Origin: CAZJAH01 sp964544155
Lineage (GTDB): Bacteria; Bacteroidota; Ignavibacteria; Kapaibacteriales; UBA2268
Direction: 5' to 3'
Assembly: GCA_964544155.1 (NCBI GenBank)
Contig: CAZJAH010000048.1
Location: 1 to 19,773 of the forward strand
DNA length: 19,773 nt
Numbering within the stretch: the stretch's first letter is position 1; each line of letters opens with the position of its first letter. Shown one piece after another: positions 7,201-15,200 of this stretch. Both the position numbers and the translations under genes were made by a program. The notes beneath the pieces were generated by a model. That model was not told the DNA's origin. It did no database searches and saw nothing but the letters and a program-made list of their open reading frames with translations.

Positions 7201-9222
7201 TTACTTCTCCTCAGGTACGTATCGCAGCTCAAGGGCGCTGCCGAGCTTCCAACTTTCGTCATAGGCGAATATCCTGTAGAGGTATTCCTTTCCCATAATG
7301 GCGTTCCAGTCCTCATAATAGAGTTTGTCAGATGTAAGAATTGCCACATCTGCCGACTGACCCGTTTCCACGTCCCGCCTTTGAATGTAATACCCGCTTA
7401 TCTTCTTAGTAGGGCTGGGCTCCCATTCAAGGGATACAAATTCATCGCTGAAATCCAATATTCCGGCAACCGGCGGCTCGGGCGGTCCTTTTTTAATAGT
7501 CAGAGGCCTTTTCTCAGAGGATAGCCCTTCATTACCAGCTGAATCCATAGCGCTCACATAGTAATAAAAATTGCCCGAACTATCGCGCGCATCGGTGTAA
7601 GTTCTTTCGCTCGTTTCATCGATCAGCATGAAGTTAGTTGTATCTTCCGCCGCTTTATATATCCTGTACTTCTGCACATCATCCGATGGGCTTTCTGTCC
7701 AGCCTATCTCTACATTTCCGTTGGTTACCCAGAGAGTATTTATCATCGGAGGCAGAGGGCCTGTGATATCAACCATACGGGCAAAGGCCATTTCCGAAGG
7801 TTCAGACCTGTTGTAAGCTTCATCGATGGCGTAAACGACATATCCGAACCTGAATGATGACTCCTCCCTGAGAGTATCGATAAGCAAAGTATCAACTGTG
7901 CGGGGATTTGTAAGCAGGAACCTCGACGCGTACCTGCTATCCGATGATCTTTCGACTTCATATCCCAGGATGTTATCCTCTTTATTCCTGTCCCAGCTAA
8001 CGAAAATCCTCCCGGTATCACCAACGGCTTTAACTCCTGTTGGAGCTTCGGGCGGGATAATATCGGAATAATAGATCATCAGCGTATCTGATGGACGGCT
8101 TTTATCTCCTGCCTGGTTGATCGTTTTCATGTAATAATAGTATGGGTTGCCCTCGCTGACTTCAGTATCGATAAATTCCCGGGTTTCGGGATTGAGCATA
8201 TCCCGCGATGGCGGGTAAATTCTTACGTATCCGCTATCCTGAGTATCCGAGCGGTAAATTTCAAAACCCGATGCCTTTATCCTCGAAAGATAATCCCAGT
8301 ATATTCTGAATCCCGTACCGAACTGTTCATATCGGATATTAGATGGCGGCAGCGGCTCGCGCGAATCGTTGGGTATAACTTCCACAATGGGGCTTCTTCC
8401 ACTTTCAATCCCGAATGAATTCACTGCTGTTACATAGAAATAATATCTTTCGCCATTGGTAAGATATTTATCATGATAATCCAGCATATCCGGATCGAGC
8501 GAATCCGATTCCCTGCTCATCGGGAGCATGGAAGCCGCATTTGCCCTTGAATACGGCCCGGCTATATTATTTGCTCTGTAAACATTATAGCTTACAACCT
8601 CTCCAGAACGCATTGCTCCGGTGAGTTTGCGCCACATGATAAGAGCGGATTCATCTTGCGCTTCTATTTCAATAGTTTCCACTTCGGGGATCAAATCGGC
8701 AGCATTGGTTTGTAGAGCGCCGCTAATGGCGTGTTCGCTCTCGATTCCGCCTGCTATATATGTGATCCTGTACTCCGCTTCAGGCGGCAGGTTTTCATCA
8801 TCTAAGTAGATTTCCCCAAGAAGCTCGCCTATTGCCGGAAAGACCATGCTCATGGCTCCCCGGAAATTCCGGAGGTCATCGCTGTCTATATTCCGGTTGA
8901 CGTCAGCATCGGTGATATCACGAGCGGGCGCTTCATTTATACCGAATAACGCAAGGTACAGGCCGGCTATATATTCGCCGTATTCATTTGCAATGGCATC
9001 GGCATCTCTTCTGAATGGCAGAGGATCATCCGTTAGCAGCTCCCAGCTTCCTCCTGGGGGCCTGCGGTAAACATTATAGCCTTCCAAATCCGCCTCTAAG
9101 GCCGGGCTCCACCGGAGATAAACTTTATCAACATCCCGGAAAATAATCATTTGGGCATCCTGCGAGAACATTTCCCCCGAAAACGCCATGAATATCACTA
9201 TTATTAAGATTTTGATTTTCAT
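7201..9222 (-). CDS. Exported protein of six fibronectin type III domains
   Basis: A 673-aa protein with a signal peptide (residues 1-20, MFSQ/DAQ) followed by six FN3-like units. These lie at about 23-172, 180-288, 292-385, 388-485, 488-580 and 583-669. They are recognised by repeating V-x-L-x-W openings, GYNVYR/GFEIYRS/GYEVERS/KYRIYKA/GYYIQRR central strands and YYYYVTAVNSFG-type closing strands. The first unit is split by an inserted helical segment (residues 66-143) containing ARDITDADVNRNIDSDDL. There is no catalytic motif, lipobox or type IX secretion C-terminal sorting domain; the protein ends ELRYVPEEK. The ATG at 9222 follows AGGTGA at a normal distance. It is the third gene of the operon, 29 bp after the TANFOR gene. 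It probably acts at the cell surface or in the periplasm as a binding or scaffold partner. Confidence 0.85.
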   Translation of the reverse strand: MKIKILIIVIFMAFSGEMFSQDAQMIIFRDVDKVYLRWSPALEADLEGYNVYRRPPGGSWELLTDDPLPFRRDADAIANEYGEYIAGLYLALFGINEAPARDITDADVNRNIDSDDLRNFRGAMSMVFPAIGELLGEIYLDDENLPPEAEYRITYIAGGIESEHAISGALQTNAADLIPEVETIEIEAQDESALIMWRKLTGAMRSGEVVSYNVYRANNIAGPYSRANAASMLPMSRESDSLDPDMLDYHDKYLTNGERYYFYVTAVNSFGIESGRSPIVEVIPNDSREPLPPSNIRYEQFGTGFRIYWDYLSRIKASGFEIYRSDTQDSGYVRIYPPSRDMLNPETREFIDTEVSEGNPYYYYMKTINQAGDKSRPSDTLMIYYSDIIPPEAPTGVKAVGDTGRIFVSWDRNKEDNILGYEVERSSDSRYASRFLLTNPRTVDTLLIDTLREESSFRFGYVVYAIDEAYNRSEPSEMAFARMVDITGPLPPMINTLWVTNGNVEIGWTESPSDDVQKYRIYKAAEDTTNFMLIDETSERTYTDARDSSGNFYYYVSAMDSAGNEGLSSEKRPLTIKKGPPEPPVAGILDFSDEFVSLEWEPSPTKKISGYYIQRRDVETGQSADVAILTSDKLYYEDWNAIMGKEYLYRIFAYDESWKLGSALELRYVPEEK

Positions 9223-9251
9223 AATATCACCTGATATTTTTCACTTTTTCA

Positions 9252-12200
9252 TTATGTGAATTTAAATCCTACATCTACTGAATAAGAACCGCTCCATATC
9301 CAAACATCATAGCGTACATTGGCTGTGCCCTGCCCTTCGACTACATTTGGATTGGCGTGCAGGAAAAGGTTAACATCAAATCCGCCCGATATTAATTTTG
9401 CGGACCCGAAGCTTGTTTCTATATCAACATCCCAGTTGCCTTTGAACCATGCCTGAGCGGTAAGGTCACTCTGCGCTACTTTATACTCAAAGCTTCCGCC
9501 GGCGCCCACATAGATATAAATGCCAAGTGTTCCGATTCCGACAGAAATATCCTCGTCGAATTCATAATACAGCTTGCCGTTGATATCTACAAGGCTGCTG
9601 TTTATCACAATGGAGCCTTCGGCATGGAGTATCTTAAGCATGTGCCCCGAAAGAGTTTCGCTTTCTATGCTGACATCATTTTTTGTAATTTCATAGTTGA
9701 TCTTTCCGTTAAAGCTGACAATAGGGCCGTCTTCATCGGGCACTCCTATTACCGAGCGCATGTATCCGTCAACCAGCTTGTTTGTCCTGTCAGTCCAATA
9801 AAGTGTGAGCTGGCCTTCGCCAAACATTGAATTTTCCTGCTGAAGAACCCAAAGCCTTCCGTTGAGAGTAAAGTACTCGTTTGTTAGTACCATTGTCAGG
9901 CGCGAATTTATAAGCTCGCCCCCGGGAACAGTACCTATGCCTGCCACAGCCTTAAATGAGAATGCATTTGAATTTCTCGGGGCGCCATCCTGATCACCGA
10001 CGGGAGGATCGTAGTTATACCCGACACCCCCGCCGAGCTCAAGAATTGCCATAGGAGTATTGGGTATTGTGATCATAGTACCCATTAATAATTCCACATA
10101 CCAGTAGGTATAGCTATCTACATCGTCTATCGGCATGGTACCAATTATGACGAGTCCGTCAATGCTGAAATTAGGTTTCTTTACCCCTACTTCAAAATCG
10201 CCCTTAAATTCACTATCCGTGAAAGAAAGGCTGCCTTTAAATTCCACCGGGTCGCGGGAGAATGTTATCTCGGCCTTATCGAGCCGTGCCGACGGCACTC
10301 CTCCCGGCTTGACTATGACAGCTCCTTCGATGTTATCAACACCGATCTTCGGGAAGCCGAAACCGCCGGCAACTTCCACCTGCCAAACGGGCGACTCATC
10401 ATCTTCGCCATCAGGACGGGAGAATGTTATATCATCCAGGTGGAGCTCGAATCCACCCAGCACTACCGACATATCCGTTGCAAGTGAAATGGCATCCGCT
10501 GTAATATCGCCTTCACTGGTGACCTTTAGGTTATCAAAACTCAGTTCGCCGACATGCTCTGATATTAATACGCCGTTTAAGACCAGTGTGCCAAGCTCCT
10601 TATCGCTATCCCAGGAAATTTGGGTAGTTTTATCAAAGAAAATACTCAAATCCAAATTGGATAAAAGGATAGTATCCTGAGTGCTGATATTGGCGCTCCA
10701 GACATTGCCTGCTTTCTTAGCTTCAATTTCAATTGTACCATCGAATATCTTATCTGGCGGAGTAACCGCTCCCGCGACAACCGCATTTTGAGGCACGAGG
10801 TCACCGGAGTCGAATTCGAGTTCTACTTTATTCATTTCGAGCTGAAATCCCGCAAAGCCCATATTAATGAGTTCGCCTTCTATGCTGATTTTACCCTGCA
10901 TACCGCTTGTGCCGAGGCCAAAGTCTTCAGCGGTAAGCAGAGCAGGTTCTTCGGTTTCGGAATTTCTGAATACCGCAGGAAGCTCAAGCTGCGCTGTCCT
11001 GACTACAATTCCTTTGAATGAATTATTATAGTCTCCCGGGCTTTTCATTGAATTCCAGTCTATAACAAAATTGGCTCCCTGCCTTAACTTAAACCCGGCG
11101 AATTCCATTTCGGGGAAATTATATACAGAGCCGTAAAACTCACCGTCGGGGCTGAAATCAGCCTCGAAGCCTACTTTTTCTTCAAAATCATTATGATCGA
11201 GGTGTCCACCAATACCGGCTGCTCGTTTAGCATAAAGCATTAACGAATCCAGTGCTACTTTATATCCGGTAAGCTGCACTTCAATTCCGGTTGGAGCCTG
11301 CCAGCTGACGTTCCCGGCCTGGGCAACCATTTTCCCGCCTTCATCCTCAACGAACACTTCGTTGATATCAAGGCTCAGGCCTATAAGCTTATTAAGCAAT
11401 GCAGGATTAAGCGCTCCCCGCATGACTACCAGTTTGCCGGTACCTTCGATAGTTTCTCCCGGGCTGAATTCTTCATCGGCTTCTACTTCAAATTCTTTTC
11501 CGGCAATTCCGATAAAGAACTTCTTCTTTTTAACAGTACTAAAAGTACCAGTTTCATAAGGCGGACGGCATACCGCGCTGTATTCATTATCGCAATCGGC
11601 ACGGATACTAAGTTGTGCACCGTCGGGGGCGTCGATCACCTGAGTGTAAGCAATACCGAACATTTCGGTTTTCATTGAGTCGGGATTGATCTTGTACCTG
11701 CCCAGCGGCCTGAATGATATTGTTTCTTCATTAACAAAATTACTATGCTCATCATGGTAGCCGGCAACCCCATGCATGGAGTTTTCCAAATCTGATGAAT
11801 CGGCTCCCTCCAGCGCTGCTATAGCATCATCCACACTGCCGCCGGCCCAGACATCTTTAGCGGCGTTCCAGGCGGCAATGGGAATACCCGCCGATACCTT
11901 CAAAAAGCGCAGATATAGCGGCGATTTAGCCGGAAATGTCTCTGTGGAACATTCCTCTGATCCGCGGAACCATTTTACCGTTATATCAAATTCTGCAAAC
12001 CCCTTCCCGAAATTAAATTCAGTTTTGGCGTAACCCTGGCCGTCAGTTGTTATACTGGTAGTTTTGCTTGTCCCGTCGAATCCGTAATCTTCAGCATTGC
12101 CCGCGGTTAGTGTTACTGAATATTCCACCCTGTCGCCTGATATTCCCGTATGATCGCCTTTTACTACCCGGGCGGCAATTTCTTTTTTGTGTTCCGGCCA

Positions 12201-15200
12201 TCCGATTAGTGAATCAGGTACTTCAATTAGTACGCCCGGCTTTATTTTTGGTTTGGACTGTTCCTTTTTAGGAGGATCGCCCATTATTCGGTTAGCTTTG
12301 TACTCTGTTTTAAGTTCTTTTTCAATTTCACACTTCTGCTCCTTAATTTCCGGAACTTCCCAGAATGAAATCTTATGCATTTCGGGGTTATTTTTTGTTA
12401 AGCTGATAAAATTGCCGTCTCCTGACCAATCAACGGTTACAAGGTCTTCAATCAGATCAATTTGTTCCGGTGGAGCATCACATTTGGTCAAACAAGAATA
12501 CTTCATTCTATCATTATCATTTGCAGTACCGGTTACGTGGACAACGTCCTTGCCAAGATAATCCTTTAGCTTAGCCGGAATCACAGGCCATTCGGGCCAT
12601 AGCGGCTCGCCGTCTTTATAGATCAGAGCAATTGTTCTCGGTTCAGGTTTAATAACCCTTGGAGGCTGTGAACCGGATAGCTGCGGATCAGGCAAAAATG
12701 TATGAGTAGTCTGGCATTCCCCGGGTTTTTCCTTTAATGAAAAATTATCTTTTGCCGGTTCACTCTGAAAGCTGGGTGTCCTGCTGCCCGGGTAGCTCAG
12801 TTTTTTAGTCAACTCCTCATTATCATCCTTAGACCTGAATTTAGCCGGGCTGCCATTACTTACAACTAGCTTAATCTGAACATCGAAACTTACTTTGTTG
12901 AACTCTTTTACAAGAAAATCCCGAAGTTCCTTTTTGGCGTTTTTGAGGCTGTCTTCAGCGGCTTTTATCCTGTCATCAGCCTCACTTATCAAGCTATCCT
13001 TTTCTGATTTAACGGCATTAATTATTTTTTTGGCATCATCCACAGCCTGGCCGGCAAGATTTGACTGCCCCTTATAGCGCGATACTTCTTCCTGTAATTC
13101 TTTTAATTGCTGCCGCTCCTGCCCGCTTAGCATATTCCTGGCTCTGCCAGTTCTTTCTTTCAGGCTTTCGGCAAATTCTTTCGTCCGCCTCCAGTGCTGA
13201 ATTTCTCTCAATGATTCCTGATATTGGCGGTTTTTGGCCTGGAGAGAATCCTGTATTACTTCGTATTCGCTTAATTTTTCTTTTAATTCTCTTAACTTTA
13301 TATGCATAGTGGAATCTGCTTCCCTGAAGTCCTTTGTTACATTTGTATGTGTGGAAGCCAGATTCTCAAGCTGAGTTCTCAGGTTATCGACCACATCATT
13401 AACCTGCTGCAATTCAGATTCGGCATTCTGTGCCATCTGACGGGCGGCATTGGCCTGAATCTGATTATTTAAAGCCTGGTTTCGGGTAAGGTCATTTTCA
13501 GCTTTTTCCAGGTCTTTTACCTTTTCATGCTGACTGCTCCGCTGCTGCCTGAGTTCATTTATTTTTGAGGTCAGATCGTTTCTTGTGCTCTCGAGCTGCG
13601 AATTATCATTTGAGCGGTCGGAGCGCGCCTGATCGAGTTCAGTAAGCTTTTGCGCGATCCCGCCAAGTTTATTTGCAGCCTCTATTCTCAATTGATTTAT
13701 ACGGGTAATAATGCTGTTTAAGTCTATGGCGTTTATTTCATTATCCGCTGTGCTAATGGCATCATCGGCAGTATTTTCAATTTCGTCAAGGCGCTTACTT
13801 TCCCCGCTCTGCGTATTTTGGGCGTCACTAAGTTCGTCCTGCGCTTCCTGCTCCTCATTATCCATATCTTCCTTTGTTTCGCCTGCTTTATTAGCTTTTG
13901 CAAGCGACCTGGCAATTTTCTCAAAGAGCCTTACCAGCTTGCTCTGAACAGATTTCTTATTATCTAAAGCGTTCTTGAGTTCCTGTTCAGCATTGGCGAC
14001 TTTTTCCTTTAGGTCTTCAAATTTTTGTTTATCCTGCATTATCTCTTCAAGGGGAGGCGGAATGTAATAAACTAACAAACCGTTAGCGGATTTATCCCCC
14101 TGAAGGTTTTGACTCATGTTCTGTTGTTGCTGCTGTAACTGCGTTTGAAGGCTGCTGATGTCATTTTGAAGATCATTTATTTCATTATCAAAATCCTGCG
14201 ATATTTTGTTTTCATCGATATTCAGGATATCATTCAGATTATCCAGCAGGTCATTTTCGCTTTCAAGGGCTTTGCCTACTTTCGTACTGTCTGCAACGTA
14301 TTCCTGCATATCGGCTACAGCCTGAGCAGAGTCTATCCTGATTACTTCAAGTGAATCATTCAGGGTTCGAATTTGTGTCAGTTTGATTACTTTCATCGAA
14401 TCGTGCATATTTTTCATGCTGACAAAATATGGCAGGTTCTTTTTATACCTTACATCGCGGGCCTCTACCGAATCCTTGTATTCTTTTTCTTTCTCAGACA
14501 GGCTTTCGGATCTTTGCCCGACAGTGGTTTTCTGCTGCTTGATTTCATTCTCGAGGCGTTCAATTTCATCCTTGTATGTTTGCACCGCTGTATTATACTG
14601 AGCCTCGAGATTTTTTATTTCCTGCTTTTTTGAGGCGAGCTGGGGTTCATAAGTATTTTCGATGGCGGCTTTGTCCATTTTTATTTGATGCTTTTTTGTA
14701 GTATCAATAGCATAATTATTATTTGCCGCGTTTGAAAAAACGCTTTGCAGCGCGTTATCTGTGAGCTGAAGCTGATTCACCGCCAGGCTGCAAAGGCTTC
14801 TTTTTGTTGTATCCTGCAATATCCCGCAGGAATCCTGAGTATTATCAAGGAAAGAAGTCATCATTGTTTGATAATCACTTATCAGCGTATTTCTTGCCTG
14901 AGTGCTGCCGGTAGCCATGATGTCCTCGGTTTTGGCAATTATACTTGCCCTGAGTGTATCCATATCGGCATAGAAATTACTCATCTGGTAGAAATATCCG
15001 TTCAAGAGGCTTGAAGTAAGGTTTTCCAGTTCATTTCGCCTTTGCAGATATGCCTGTGAAATTTGCGAATTAGGCAGGCCGAGTTTGAACATCTCCCTGC
15101 GGAGCCTGTTGATTCTCGCTAAAAGCCCGGCAATATTCTCTTCGATCTGCTCTCTTTCTTTCTCGGTATCCCTTATGTCTTCTGCCGTTAGCTGAATATC

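Noticed and set aside
7201..7450. Type IX secretion sorting domain at the C-terminus of the FN3 protein
   Set aside because: The end is a normal FN3 strand set closing in ELRYVPEEK. The NPFNPxTxI...VYDxxGREV pattern typical of such domains in this lineage is absent. The TANFOR protein's end also lacks it.
8886..8920. Dockerin or EF-hand calcium loop in DADVNRNIDSDDL of the FN3 protein
   Set aside because: The spacing between the acidic residues is two positions shorter than a 12-residue loop and there is no second copy, so a calcium-binding call is not supported.
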